This document shows positions 7,268 to 15,995 of a stretch of DNA of 64,000 nt, in pieces; the first letter of the stretch is position 1, and the number at the start of each line of letters is the position of its first letter. Under the pieces are notes generated by a model. The model did no database searches and was not told where the DNA came from. It was given only the letters and a program-made list of their open reading frames with translations. The translations under genes were made by a program, and so were the position numbers. Origin of the DNA: CALEMW01 sp964343835 (GTDB lineage Bacteria; Krumholzibacteriota; Krumholzibacteriia; LZORAL124-64-63); contig CAYFKR010000011.1 of the NCBI GenBank assembly GCA_964343835.1, positions 1 to 64,000 on the forward strand, given 5' to 3'.

Positions 7268-7672
7268 ATGCCCAGAATCACCGGAATCGGCGGCGTCTTC
7301 CTCAAGACCCGCACCGACAGCAAGACCCTCGCCGCCTGGTACCGTGACCACCTCGGCCTCGAGCTCGAGGAGTGGGGCGGCGCCGTCCTCAAGTGGCCCG
7401 ACGACCCCGCCGACGACGGCGGCCTCACCGTCTGGAACCTCGCCGACCGCGGCAGCGAATGGTTCAGCCCCAGCGAGTCGTCGTTCATGATCAACTACCG
7501 CGTGGACGACCTGGACGGTATGCTCGCCCAGCTCGCCGAGGCCGGCGTCGAGGCCGTGGCCGGGCCCGAGTCCCACGAGAACGGGCGGTTCGCCTGGATC
7601 ATGGATCCCGACGGCAACAAGGTGGAGCTGTGGGAGCCGAAGGCCTGGGACGAGAAGAACAAGGACGCCTAG
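7268..7672 (+). CDS. VOC-family (glyoxalase/bleomycin-resistance fold) protein
   Basis: A protein of 134 residues with one vicinal-oxygen-chelate domain made of two beta-alpha-beta-beta-beta units: GIGGVFLKTRTDSKTLAAWY at the start and WIMDPDGNKVELWEP at the end. The terminal Glu in KVELWEP is a usual metal ligand. Function in this family ranges over lyases, dioxygenases and resistance proteins and cannot be decided. AAGGAGG stands 5 bases before the ATG at 7268. Single gene with its own likely promoter. Confidence 0.85.
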   Translation: MPRITGIGGVFLKTRTDSKTLAAWYRDHLGLELEEWGGAVLKWPDDPADDGGLTVWNLADRGSEWFSPSESSFMINYRVDDLDGMLAQLAEAGVEAVAGPESHENGRFAWIMDPDGNKVELWEPKAWDEKNKDA

Positions 7673-7766
7673 GCCGCGCCCACCAATTCCGACAAATTTT
7701 CTCGGATTTATGATAGAATCCTCCGGTCCGCATCTTCCCGCACCGATGCCCGGCCGGAGGCCCACC

Positions 7767-10280
7767 TTGAAGACCACCCCCGCGCTCCTCTGCCTGGCGC
7801 TGCTCGCCATGGCCGCCGCCGCCCATGCCCAGGGCACCTACGACGAGGACTTCACCTCCGACGCCCTCAAGGACACCGCCGCCACCACCGCCGACTGGGA
7901 CACCGCTGCCGGCACCTTCGGCCTGCCGGCCTTCACTCCCGCGCTGCGCGGCCAGATCGACGTCACCGGCGGGCACTACGGGGCCGTGATCGACGGCGAC
8001 CGCCTCCTCCAGACCACCGGCGGCGGGTTCTCCGTCATCGACGTGACCGATCCCGACGCTCCGGTCCACGTCTCGACCCTGAACATCGTCGGCTCGGCCT
8101 TCGACATCGCCGTGGCCGGAGACCTGGTGGCGACTGTCCACGGATCCTCGGGCGTGGCGTTCAGCGACATCTCGAACCCCGCGGCACCGGTGCACCTGGC
8201 CACGGTGACGCTGACGGGGTGGGCCAACAGCATCGCCCTGGAGGGGGACATCGCCTACGTCGCGGCGAGCACCGAGGGCATCGCGGTGATCGACATCTCG
8301 AATCCCGCGGCGCCGGTGCTGCTGGTCCAGCACCCGGTCGTCGGGGTTCCCACGGGCCTCGACGTCGACGGGAACCTGCTGACGTACGCCGCCGGCATCT
8401 ACGGCATCCGCATCTACGACGTCTCGACGCCGTCGTCCCCCGTGCCGCTGGGCTTCGCTTCCAACGGCGAGGACTTCAGCGGCGCCGCCCTGAGCGGGGA
8501 CATGGTCGTGGCCAAGACCTACGAGTCCGGCCTGACCATCGTGGACATCACCAACCCCATGGCCCCCGTCATCGCCGGTTCGGAGGGGTTGTCCACCCTT
8601 GGCGGCTTCTGGGTCGACGTCGAAGGCGACATGGCGACCACCACCCTCGGCTACAGCGGCTGGGCCTTCTACGACATCTCCGACCCCACCGCCCCCGTCC
8701 GCACGAGCACCTACTCGTACCCGGGTGTCGTCGCGGGTAGCGTGGTCCTCGACGGCGACCTCGCCTACCTGCCGGACGCCTACACCACCGTCTCCATCGT
8801 CACGATCCGCCAGCGCGTTCCCGCCACGCTCACCGGCTCCGGCACGGGCTTCGGTGCGCCCCAGGACATGCACGCCCTCGGCGACCGCGCCTACATCGCG
8901 AACAGCGACAACTATTTCCAGATCATCGACATTACCGACCCCGACAACCCGGTCGTGACCGGCAGTTGCAGCACGGTGCCGTGGACGCCCCAGGCCGTCG
9001 TGGCCGCAGGCGACCACGCTTATGTCGGAACGGCCGGTCCCCTGTACGTGATCGACATCTCGGACCCGACGGCCCCGTCCATCGTGGGCACCCTCGCCAC
9101 CCCCAGCGGCTCCCGCGACGTGGACGTGTCCGGCGACCTGGCGGTGATCGCCGCGGTGTACGACGGCGTGTTCACCGTCGACGTGTCGAACCCGGCGGCC
9201 CCCACGCTCATCGGCTCGCTGAACCGTCCCACGGCCGTGGTCCAGGTGGAACTGCGCGGAGACATCGCATACATCGGCGGCGGCGAGGGAATGGAGGCGG
9301 TGGACGTGTCGAACCCCGCCTCTCCTGTGCTGATGGGCGCCTACCCTGACCAGTGGTCCGTCACCGACATGGAGATCCACGGCGACCGCGCCTACGTGCG
9401 CGATTTCTACTACGACCTGCGGATCTATGACATCACGAACCCCGCATCGCCGGCGTTGCTGTCGACCCACGACTTCCCCAACGGACTCTTCGGAGTGGAC
9501 GTGAAAGGCAACACCGCCGTGGTGTTCGACGGCTTCTACGGCAGCTGGACGTTCGACATCACCGACCCTTCCGCACCCGTCGACCTGGGCCTCTACCAGA
9601 CGGGCGTCTCGACCAACGCGCTGTGCATCGACATCGTCGGCGACCGCGCCTTCATGTGGGACAGCTATGGCCGGCTCGAGGTCGTCCAGCTCTTCCAGTC
9701 CGACTTCGACGCCGCCGCCAACGTGGCCCAGTCCCTCTCCCTGGCCCTCACGCCGGACCCGATCTCCCGCGTGCTCGTGGACGCCGACCAGACCGGCGAC
9801 GTGTCCTGGGAGATCAGTGCCACCGGCGGCGTCCACTGGCAGGCCGTCGCCGCCGACAGCACCTGGACCGACATCGACGAGCCCGGCAACGACCTCCGCT
9901 GGCGCTCCACCCAGGAGTGGGCCCCCGACGCACCCGAGGTCTCGCACCTGACCATCTCCTGGGAGACCCAGTCGACCACCGGCGTCTCCGACATGCCGGG
10001 CCGCTCCCTCGTGCTGCACCACGCGTACCCCAACCCGTTCAACCCGCAGACCCGCGTGTCCTTCGAGATCCCCTCGACCGGACACGCCGCCCTGACCATC
10101 CACGACGTGCGCGGCCGCCACGTGGCCACCCTCCTGGACGGGCACGTGGACGCCGGGGCGCACCATGCCGAATGGCGGGGCCTGGACCAGGCCGGCCGCA
10201 CCGTCCCCGCGGGCGTCTACTTCGCCCGCCTGATCCACGACGGCGTGACGCTGACGGGGCGTTTGACCCTGGTGAAATAA
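7767..10280 (+). CDS. secreted LVIVD-repeat beta-propeller protein with FlgD-like C-terminal domain
   Basis: A protein of 837 residues. Signal peptide ending in AHAQ (about 1-21). From about 60 to 650 there are more than ten LVIVD-type repeats, each with a VxVxDISNPAAPV core about 40-45 residues apart, predicted to build one or more propellers. A short linker domain follows, and the C-terminus is a FlgD-like Ig module (AYPNPFNPQTRVSFEIPSTG, then IHDVRGRHVATLLDGHVDAG, then PAGVYFARL). The TTG at 7767 is chosen because GGAGG (7756-7760) lies 6 bases before it; the ATG at 7746 has no ribosome site. Likely a surface or secreted binding protein. Confidence 0.8.
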   Translation: MKTTPALLCLALLAMAAAAHAQGTYDEDFTSDALKDTAATTADWDTAAGTFGLPAFTPALRGQIDVTGGHYGAVIDGDRLLQTTGGGFSVIDVTDPDAPVHVSTLNIVGSAFDIAVAGDLVATVHGSSGVAFSDISNPAAPVHLATVTLTGWANSIALEGDIAYVAASTEGIAVIDISNPAAPVLLVQHPVVGVPTGLDVDGNLLTYAAGIYGIRIYDVSTPSSPVPLGFASNGEDFSGAALSGDMVVAKTYESGLTIVDITNPMAPVIAGSEGLSTLGGFWVDVEGDMATTTLGYSGWAFYDISDPTAPVRTSTYSYPGVVAGSVVLDGDLAYLPDAYTTVSIVTIRQRVPATLTGSGTGFGAPQDMHALGDRAYIANSDNYFQIIDITDPDNPVVTGSCSTVPWTPQAVVAAGDHAYVGTAGPLYVIDISDPTAPSIVGTLATPSGSRDVDVSGDLAVIAAVYDGVFTVDVSNPAAPTLIGSLNRPTAVVQVELRGDIAYIGGGEGMEAVDVSNPASPVLMGAYPDQWSVTDMEIHGDRAYVRDFYYDLRIYDITNPASPALLSTHDFPNGLFGVDVKGNTAVVFDGFYGSWTFDITDPSAPVDLGLYQTGVSTNALCIDIVGDRAFMWDSYGRLEVVQLFQSDFDAAANVAQSLSLALTPDPISRVLVDADQTGDVSWEISATGGVHWQAVAADSTWTDIDEPGNDLRWRSTQEWAPDAPEVSHLTISWETQSTTGVSDMPGRSLVLHHAYPNPFNPQTRVSFEIPSTGHAALTIHDVRGRHVATLLDGHVDAGAHHAEWRGLDQAGRTVPAGVYFARLIHDGVTLTGRLTLVK

Positions 10281-10326
10281 GCGCCGATCGGCGCCGACAT
10301 AGGGCAGGCCCGGCGGCCGCCCCCCA

Positions 10327-10335
10327 TGCTATGCT
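10327..10335 (+). promoter_or_regulatory. putative extended -10 element
   Basis: TG-C-TATGCT (10327-10335), 75 bases before the start of the membrane protein at 10410. No convincing -35. The same TATGCT -10 form occurs at 46883-46888. Confidence 0.3.
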
Positions 10336-10409
10336 GAACAGTCCATGACAGGCCGACCGGATCATGCCGAATCCGGTCCGCCTCACTCCATCACGAGGTC
10401 CGTCCGCCC

Positions 10410-11051
10410 ATGCCCGCCCAGCATCTCGCCCGTCTGCGCCCACTCGTCAAGCCGCTCCTGCTGGCCTTTGTCCCCGCCGTCGTCCTGTTCGCCATCGTGT
10501 TCTCGCAGCCGCGGGACATGTGGAGCGTGCTCATGGCCGACCCCGCCGCCCGCTATGACCTGCCTTTCTACTCCGGGCTCGTCTCCCATGTCGGGGTGCT
10601 GCTCTGGGTGCTGTCCGGCTCCACCGCCGTGTTCTCGGCCTACGCCGGCCGTCGCCTGGGGCGCGACCCGCAGCGGCTCCGCATGCTCATGCACATGGGG
10701 CTGTTCAGCCTTCTGCTGGGCCTGGACGACATCTTCCTGCTCCACGAGGCGGCCCTGCCGTCGGTCGGCGTCCCCGAGGTCGCCGTGTTCGGGTGCTACG
10801 GCCTCGTCCTGCTCACCCTGCTCGTCGTGCATCGCCGGACGATCCTGGACAGCGTCGTCGGCCCGCTCGTACTGGCCGGAGCGATGTTCTTCTTGTCGGT
10901 GGTCCTGGACGAGGGTCCCGAGATGGGCCTCCCTCTCCTGTGGCGCATCGGTCATACGCCCCTCGAGGACGTCTTCAAGCTCCTCGGCATCGTGGGCTGG
11001 AGCTTCTACCTCATCCATACCGGCTCGAGGACCGTCGCCCCGGAGGACTGA
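10410..11051 (+). CDS. multi-pass membrane protein of unknown function
   Basis: A protein of 213 residues with about six hydrophobic segments (roughly 12-32, 52-72, 92-110, 124-142, 148-168, 188-205). Between them are conserved-looking acidic motifs LGLDDIFLLHEA and VVLDEGPEMG, and the end has TPLEDVFKLLGIVGW. Acidic residues inside or next to membrane helices suggest a metal- or substrate-binding membrane enzyme, but I do not recognise the family. It stands alone between a surface protein and the VOC/cupin pair. Confidence 0.7.
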   Translation: MPAQHLARLRPLVKPLLLAFVPAVVLFAIVFSQPRDMWSVLMADPAARYDLPFYSGLVSHVGVLLWVLSGSTAVFSAYAGRRLGRDPQRLRMLMHMGLFSLLLGLDDIFLLHEAALPSVGVPEVAVFGCYGLVLLTLLVVHRRTILDSVVGPLVLAGAMFFLSVVLDEGPEMGLPLLWRIGHTPLEDVFKLLGIVGWSFYLIHTGSRTVAPED

Positions 11052-11123
11052 GCCGCGGCGCTGGCACCGGCCCGCCGCCCGCACTAGACTGTCCGGGTCA
11101 CACCCCACTTCACGGAGGCCCTC

Positions 11124-11924
11124 ATGTCCGCTCTCACCCCCGGCTCCTTCTGCTGGCACGACCTCATGTCCACCGACCCCGCCGGCTCCCTCGCCTTCTA
11201 CGGCGAGCTCTTCGGCTGGACGCAGAAGAACGTCCCCATGGCCGAGGGCATGACCTACGGCATGCTCCACCACGGCGACCTGCCCTTCGGCGGCATCGTC
11301 CCCTTGGACGGCGACGACGGCCCGCCCACCCACTGGATGCCCTACATCCTCGTGGAGAACGCCGACGACTCCTGCGCCCGCGCAGCCGAGCTCGGCGGCG
11401 GCGTGTGCGTGCCCCCCACGGACATCGGCCACGGCATCTTCGCCGTGGTCAACGACCCCCAGGGCGGCTTCTTCAACGTGTGGCAGGCCAAGGGCGAGTC
11501 CACGGGCATGCAGCCCGACGGCTCCGCCGGGTTCTTCTGCTGGTACGAGTGCCTGAGCACCGACGCCGCCGCATCCGCCGCCTGGTACGGCGACCTCTTC
11601 GGCTGGCGCGCCGAGCAGCACGCCATGAACGTGGGCGACATGGACATGACCTACCACCTGTTCTTCCACTGCGACCGCGACCACGCCGGCGCCATGGACC
11701 TGCCGCCCCCGGCGGTGGAGCAGGGCGCCCGCACCCACTGGCTCTGCTACGTGGCGGTGGACGACGTGGACGCCTCGGCGGAAAAGGCCGCCGGCCTGGG
11801 CGCCGCCGTGCTCTGCCCCTGCACCGACATCCCCGGCGTGGGCCGCTTCTGTGTGATCCAGGATCCCCAGGGCGGCATGCTGGCGCTGTTCAAGGGCGGC
11901 GCCGAGGAAGGAGCCACGGAATGA
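11124..11924 (+). CDS. two-domain VOC-family protein
   Basis: A protein of 266 residues with two glyoxalase-fold domains in tandem (about 5-130 and 135-262). Each begins with F-CW-x-x-x-STD-x-A (FCWHDLMSTDPAGSLAFYGE; FFCWYECLSTDAAASAAWYG) and ends with a DPQGG-F or DPQGGMLALF segment. This is the architecture of the bacterial 'VOC family, hydroxylase-like' proteins whose reactions are mostly unknown. GGAGG lies 6 bases before the ATG. Its stop overlaps the start of the cupin gene (ATGA), so the two are translationally coupled. Confidence 0.85.
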   Translation: MSALTPGSFCWHDLMSTDPAGSLAFYGELFGWTQKNVPMAEGMTYGMLHHGDLPFGGIVPLDGDDGPPTHWMPYILVENADDSCARAAELGGGVCVPPTDIGHGIFAVVNDPQGGFFNVWQAKGESTGMQPDGSAGFFCWYECLSTDAAASAAWYGDLFGWRAEQHAMNVGDMDMTYHLFFHCDRDHAGAMDLPPPAVEQGARTHWLCYVAVDDVDASAEKAAGLGAAVLCPCTDIPGVGRFCVIQDPQGGMLALFKGGAEEGATE

Positions 11925-12268
11925 TCATCCGCAAGCTCGACCAGGTCCCCGCCCAGGTGGTGGAGATGGAGGGCGTGCTCGGCGCCTCGCGCCAGCTCGT
12001 GCTGGGCTCTCCCGACGGCGTGCCCAACTTCTCGTTCCGCGTCTTCACCCTGGAACCCGGCGGCCACACCCCCCGCCACACCCACGAGACCGAGCACCTC
12101 AACCTGGTGATCTCGGGCCGCGGCGTGCTGGTGGATCCCGAAGGCGAGGAACGCGCGCTGGAGGAGGGCGATTTCGCCTTCGTCGCCCCCGGCGAGCTGC
12201 ACCAGTTCCGCAACGCCGGCGACGAGCCGTTCCGGTTCCTCTGCGCCGTGCCGAAGGAATACGAGTAG
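11921..12268 (+). CDS. small cupin-domain protein
   Basis: A protein of 115 residues, a single cupin barrel. Motif 1 is GHTPRHTHETEHLNLVISG, with three His and a Glu as likely metal ligands. Motif 2 is APGELHQFRNAG, with the fourth His. Such small cupins act as isomerases, dioxygenases or sensors; no choice can be made from sequence alone. The start overlaps the stop of the two-domain VOC gene by 4 bases, so a shared pathway is likely. A terminator follows at 12281. Confidence 0.85.
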   Translation: MIIRKLDQVPAQVVEMEGVLGASRQLVLGSPDGVPNFSFRVFTLEPGGHTPRHTHETEHLNLVISGRGVLVDPEGEERALEEGDFAFVAPGELHQFRNAGDEPFRFLCAVPKEYE

Positions 12269-12280
12269 GACGACGAAGGA

Positions 12281-12303
12281 GCGCCCCCCACGGGGCGCCC
12301 CTT
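12281..12303 (+). terminator. rho-independent terminator after the VOC-cupin pair
   Basis: A 7-bp GC stem, GCGCCCC/GGGGCGC, with loop CCAC (12281-12298), then CCCTTTC. It stands 12 bases after the cupin stop. Confidence 0.6.
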
Positions 12304-12336
12304 TCATCGAATCCTGCAGAGTCCGTTCTCCCGCCT

Positions 12337-12723
12337 CTACTCCGACTCCACCTTCTCCCATACTTCCTCGATGTGGAACCGCTCGCCCTTCGCCGTGAAG
12401 GTCGCGGTGTGGTACCAGCGGCCGTCCTTCACCTCGTAGTCGAAGCGGATGGTCTCGCCCACCAGCACGCCCAGGGTGTGCCAGTGGATGGTCTCCAGGT
12501 ACGAGCCGTCCTCCAGCCACCACGTGCCGCCGCCGGCGAAGATGCCCTGCTCGGCCGGTCGCCCGAAGGCGAAGTGGGTGTCGTTGAGGATCTTCACCGG
12601 AGGCGGGTCGTAGGGCTCCGGCGCCCCCCGCGTCTCCACCAGCTTCCAGGTGCCCGTGAGGTCCGGCGTGGATGCGCAGCCGCAGAGCAGGGCGGCCAGG
12701 CCGATGATCATCATGGTCTTCAT
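12337..12723 (-). CDS. lipoprotein with lipocalin-like domain
   Basis: A protein of 128 residues with a lipoprotein signal; the lipobox is LLCGC with the modified Cys at residue 16. The mature part starts STPDLTGTWKLVE, the GTW-start of lipocalin-like and DUF4488-like small barrels that bind hydrophobic ligands or have unknown roles. It contains several Trp-rich strands (GGGTWWLEDGSY, DGRWYHTATF). AGGGGGA lies before the ATG. It is downstream of, and in the same direction as, the XRE/DUF2975 pair, with 45 bases between, and could belong to that operon. Confidence 0.65.
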   Translation of the reverse strand: MKTMMIIGLAALLCGCASTPDLTGTWKLVETRGAPEPYDPPPVKILNDTHFAFGRPAEQGIFAGGGTWWLEDGSYLETIHWHTLGVLVGETIRFDYEVKDGRWYHTATFTAKGERFHIEEVWEKVESE

Positions 12724-12768
12724 GTCGATTCCCCCTCGTCGTTCTCGAAACGCCCTGCGCCCAACCTA

Positions 12769-12981
12769 TCAGACCTCGCCGTCCACGTGCTCCAGAATAT
12801 CCGCCGGCTGGCATTCCAGCGCGCGGCACAGCGCGTCCAGCGTGCTCAACCGCACCGCCCGCGCCTTGTTGTTCTTGAGGATCGACAGGTTGGCCATGGT
12901 GATGCCCACGCGTTCCGACAGCTCGGTCAGCGACATGCCACGCTTCACCATCATCAGGTCGAGGTTCACCTTGATCGCCAT
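12769..12981 (-). CDS. XRE-family (Cro/CI-type) regulator, YozG-like
   Basis: A protein of 70 residues, essentially one helix-turn-helix domain: LDLMMVKRGMSLTELSERVG, ITMANLSILKNNKARAVR, STLDALCRALECQPADIL. Short regulators of this type are commonly paired with DUF2975 membrane proteins. Its ATG overlaps the stop of the DUF2975 gene (TGATG), so the proteins are made together. The perfect inverted repeat upstream of the pair (13697-13715) is a candidate binding site. Confidence 0.9.
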   Translation of the reverse strand: MAIKVNLDLMMVKRGMSLTELSERVGITMANLSILKNNKARAVRLSTLDALCRALECQPADILEHVDGEV

Positions 12982-13619
12982 CAGACCGTCAACTCCTGCT
13001 CTTCGCGCAGGGCGATACCGCGCCGGAACGCCTCGGCGAGGATCACGATGAGCCAGCCGAGGATGAAGGTCGACGAGGACCAGTCGGGAAACGCCGGCGA
13101 GATGGCGAAGCCTTCGAGCTCCACCCGTTTCTCCAGCCACCATGCCATGGCGAACGTCACGAGGGGCACGACGACGGACCCCGCGACCACGATGAGCCCC
13201 AGCAGCCTCAGCCTGACGGCGTTGGTCTCGGAAAAGGGCTCCCCGCTCAGGATGCTCTGGATCAGCCTGTCCAGCACCCAGAAGAACCACAGGGTGGTCA
13301 GCACGAAGCCCAGGCTGGCCATGCTGAACAGCCAGGAGTACCAGGGCGAGACCATGTCCAGGAACAGCGACCCCTTCACGCCGGTCAGGAACGCGTCGGT
13401 CACGGGCTCGACGGCCGACGCCACCTCGAACGGGCCCTCCAGCCGGTCCACCGACACCCACACCGCCACGTTGGCCATGGGATCGCCGTGCCACCACACC
13501 GGCAGGGTCACGATGTTGACGATCACGAGCAGCCCCGCCAGGGCCACGTTGAGGGCGAAAATGATGGTGATGATCCACTGCAGCCAGCGGCCGCCGTGGC
13601 GAGGAGCGTTCTGGGACAT
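12981..13619 (-). CDS. DUF2975 family membrane protein
   Basis: A protein of 212 residues with four likely membrane segments (about 14-38, 90-112, 128-150, 180-200). Segments 2-3 flank LDRLIQSILSGEPFSETNAV, the conserved part of DUF2975 proteins. Role unknown; in several bacteria the adjacent small HTH regulator controls the pair. The ATG at 13619 follows GGGAGG with 6 bases between and is preferred over an in-frame start 54 bases upstream. Transcribed first, followed by the regulator. Confidence 0.8.
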   Translation of the reverse strand: MSQNAPRHGGRWLQWIITIIFALNVALAGLLVIVNIVTLPVWWHGDPMANVAVWVSVDRLEGPFEVASAVEPVTDAFLTGVKGSLFLDMVSPWYSWLFSMASLGFVLTTLWFFWVLDRLIQSILSGEPFSETNAVRLRLLGLIVVAGSVVVPLVTFAMAWWLEKRVELEGFAISPAFPDWSSSTFILGWLIVILAEAFRRGIALREEQELTV

Positions 13620-13696
13620 ATCGGACCTCCCGGAGCAGGGGGTGGGATTCGAGATGCCTCCATGATCGGCCATCGAGGATCGTGATTCAATATATT

Positions 13697-13715
13697 TTTA
13701 TCGATTTTCGATAAA
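13697..13715. promoter_or_regulatory. inverted repeat, candidate operator of the DUF2975/XRE pair
   Basis: TTTATCGA-TTT-TCGATAAA is a perfect 8-bp inverted repeat with a 3-base spacer in an unusually AT-rich stretch (13686-13716). It lies 78 bases upstream of the DUF2975 start. On the minus strand, TATATT (13695-13690) directly downstream could be the -10 element. Confidence 0.5.
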
Positions 13716-13788
13716 TCTCTACTCCCCCCGTGACACCGCCGCCCCGCCACCGTACCATCACGCTCCCCCACCCACCCAGGGAGCCGTC

Positions 13789-14808
13789 ATGACGCACCGC
13801 ACGATCCTGATCCTCGCCCTGCTCCTCGCCGCCCTCGGCTGCAACAAGGTCGACACCGACCCGGGCCCCGTCGTTTCCGGCCCCTGGCTGGGCTGCGAGG
13901 CGCCGACTGACGGCCCCGCCCTCTTCGCACCCGGCATCGTGAACCGCGGCCTGGCCTGCCGCGACCTGGCCGCCTCCCCCGATGGCGACGAACTGATCTG
14001 GACCGAACAGGTGGGCGGCTTCCAGCGCAGCGTCATTCTGCGCAGCCGCCTGGTCAACGGCGCCTGGACGGAACCCGAGACCCTGCCGTTCAGCGGCGAC
14101 CCCCGCTGGCTCGACATCGAGCCCGCCTTCGCCCCCGACGGCAACCGCCTCTACTTCGCCTCCAACCGCCCCGCCTCCGGGGACGGCGAGGCCGAGGACC
14201 ACCACTCCCTGTGGATGGTCGAGCGCCCCGACGGCGACTGGGGCGCCCCGACCCGCCTGCCCGACGCCCTCAACGACGGCGACGTCTTCTTCCCGTCCCC
14301 CACCCGCGACGGCTCGCTCTACTTCACCCGCAACGAGGCCGGCGGCATCAGCACCATCCTGGTGGCCCGCCCCGACGACGAGGGCGGCTGGCTGGCCCCC
14401 GAGGTCCTCCCCGAGCAGGTCAACGCAGGCCGGACCCGCTTCAACGCCACCGCCGACCCCGACGACCGCTTCCTCATCGTGCCGATTTTCGGCCTGCCCG
14501 AATCCCTGGGCGGCGTGGACTACTACCGCGTGGACCACCTGGCCGACGGCTCCTGGGCCGACCCCGCCCACCTGGGCGATCTGGTCAACAGCCCGTCCCG
14601 TCAGGAATGGTCCTTCTCCTTCTCCCCGGACATGTCCCTGGTGTTCTTCATGAGCGACCGTCCCGACACTGCCCTGGCCGTCGGCCGCCTCACCCCCAAG
14701 CGGCTGCGGACCCTCCACAATGCCCCCGGAACGGGGCAGACGGGGATCTGGTGGATGCCGGCGAGGCTGCTGCCCGGCCTCTCGGACAATTCGGATCTCA
14801 CAGGTTGA
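13789..14808 (+). CDS. PD40-type (WD40-like) beta-propeller lipoprotein
   Basis: A protein of 339 residues. Lipoprotein signal with lipobox AALGC (Cys at about 18). The body has PD40/TolB-like strands: EPAFAPDGNRLYFASNRP, FPSPTRDGSLYFTRNE, WSFSFSPDMSLVFFMSDRP, i.e. repeats in which xPDGxxLxFxS recurs about every 55-70 residues. Such proteins act in envelope complexes or as binding scaffolds. AGGGAG precedes the ATG by 7 bases. It is divergent from the DUF2975 gene, and the operator-like repeat lies between them. The 221 bases after the stop hold no gene that I can support. Confidence 0.75.
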   Translation: MTHRTILILALLLAALGCNKVDTDPGPVVSGPWLGCEAPTDGPALFAPGIVNRGLACRDLAASPDGDELIWTEQVGGFQRSVILRSRLVNGAWTEPETLPFSGDPRWLDIEPAFAPDGNRLYFASNRPASGDGEAEDHHSLWMVERPDGDWGAPTRLPDALNDGDVFFPSPTRDGSLYFTRNEAGGISTILVARPDDEGGWLAPEVLPEQVNAGRTRFNATADPDDRFLIVPIFGLPESLGGVDYYRVDHLADGSWADPAHLGDLVNSPSRQEWSFSFSPDMSLVFFMSDRPDTALAVGRLTPKRLRTLHNAPGTGQTGIWWMPARLLPGLSDNSDLTG

Positions 14809-15029
14809 CAAGAATCGTCCCAACACCTTGATTGGGCGACGCACCGACAACCCCATGTCGGACAGAATCTTATTTTTTGCTAAACGCGATTGAAAACGGC
14901 TCTGAATTCCATCTTTCGTATGGACGAACGATCTGACGGAATCTACAATGTAAGCCAACTTGGAGGACAGAAACGAAGGGGCCATGCCGTCGCTGCGACG
15001 GCGTCCACTGCTCGGACGGCCACTTCGTC

Positions 15030-15815
15030 ATGGGGGGAAACACCTTGGAACAGACATCTCGCAACACCGTTGTGCGGGCGCCGGCCGTCGAATTCGGCCA
15101 TGAGCGCACCCGCCTCACCGACCCCTTCCGGCGTCGGCGGCGCCACGAGCGCCTCGGCCGCGGGGAGCGGCTCTACATGGCCGCCCGGCGCACCCTGGAC
15201 ATCGTGTCCGCGTCGGTGGCTCTCTTCTTCTTCGCCCTGCTGCTGCCGCTGATCGCCCTGGCGATCAAGCTGGATTCGCCCGGCCCCGTGTTCTATGCCC
15301 AGACCCGCGTGGGCATGGACCGTCGCCGTCGTGACCTGCGGGCGACACCGGACGGCGACCGCCGGAAGATCATCTATCCGGGCCGTCCCTTCACCGTCTG
15401 GAAGCTCCGCTCGATGCGCACCGACGCCGAGAGCAACGGTCCGCAGCTCGCCGGAGCCAACGACACGCGCATCACCCGCGTCGGGGCCTTCCTGCGCAAG
15501 TCGCGCCTGGACGAGGTGCCCCAGTTCTGGAGCGTGCTGCGCGGCGAGATGAGCCTGATCGGCCCGCGTCCCGAGCGGCTGCACTTCATCCGTCAGTACG
15601 AGACCCTGATCCCCGGCTACACCCGCCGCCTGGCGGCCCTGCCCGGCATCACCGGCCTGGCCCAGGTGCGCAACGGCTACGACGAGGATCTGGACTCCGT
15701 GCGCCGCAAGGTGGCCCTGGACCGCTGCTACATGCGCAACGCCGGCTTCCTGACCGACCTGCGGATCATCCTGTCCACCGTCCGGGTCGTGCTGACTCGT
15801 GAGGGTGCGCGCTGA
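15030..15815 (+). CDS. bacterial sugar transferase (undecaprenyl-phosphate sugar-1-phosphate transferase)
   Basis: A protein of 261 residues of the PglC/WcaJ-type monotopic phosphoglycosyl transferase family, which moves a sugar-1-phosphate from a nucleotide sugar onto undecaprenyl phosphate to begin surface glycan assembly. One hydrophobic segment (about 55-77) is followed by SPGPVFYAQTRVGMD, then FTVWKLRSMRTDAE, then RKSRLDEVPQFWSVLRGEMS and IGPRPERL, the family catalytic and binding blocks (Asp-Glu of LDE). An Arg-rich N-terminal tail of ~45 residues is longer than usual, and the true start may be later (TTG 15044). A terminator follows at 15851. Confidence 0.9.
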   Translation: MGGNTLEQTSRNTVVRAPAVEFGHERTRLTDPFRRRRRHERLGRGERLYMAARRTLDIVSASVALFFFALLLPLIALAIKLDSPGPVFYAQTRVGMDRRRRDLRATPDGDRRKIIYPGRPFTVWKLRSMRTDAESNGPQLAGANDTRITRVGAFLRKSRLDEVPQFWSVLRGEMSLIGPRPERLHFIRQYETLIPGYTRRLAALPGITGLAQVRNGYDEDLDSVRRKVALDRCYMRNAGFLTDLRIILSTVRVVLTREGAR

Positions 15816-15850
15816 TCCCTGCGGACGCCTGACGATGATCGGATGACGAG

Positions 15851-15886
15851 ACGCCCTCGAAATTCGGGGGCGTTTTCGTCTTTTTT
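15851..15886 (+). terminator. rho-independent terminator
   Basis: Stem ACGCCC/GGGCGT, extended inward by CGAA/TTCG, at 15851-15872, then TTTTCGTCTTTTTT. It ends the sugar transferase transcript just before the promoter of the protease gene. Confidence 0.75.
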
Positions 15887-15887
15887 A

Positions 15888-15896
15888 TGGTATCAT
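15888..15896 (+). promoter_or_regulatory. putative extended -10 element of the secreted protease gene
   Basis: TG-G-TATCAT (15888-15896) directly after the U-run of the preceding terminator and 99 bases before the ATG at 15996. The T-rich terminator tail may supply the -35 region. Confidence 0.4.
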
Positions 15897-15995
15897 CATG
15901 GTTCGGATCAGCTCGCCCACCCGCCTCGCGACGATTCCGCACAGATCGAGCCCCGCACGCACGGAACGCGTCCCTCAGACCCCGAAAGGTCCGAC

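Noticed and set aside
10281..10294. GCGCCGATCGGCGC palindrome after the LVIVD protein as a terminator.
   Set aside because: Short stem and no U tract; insufficient on its own.
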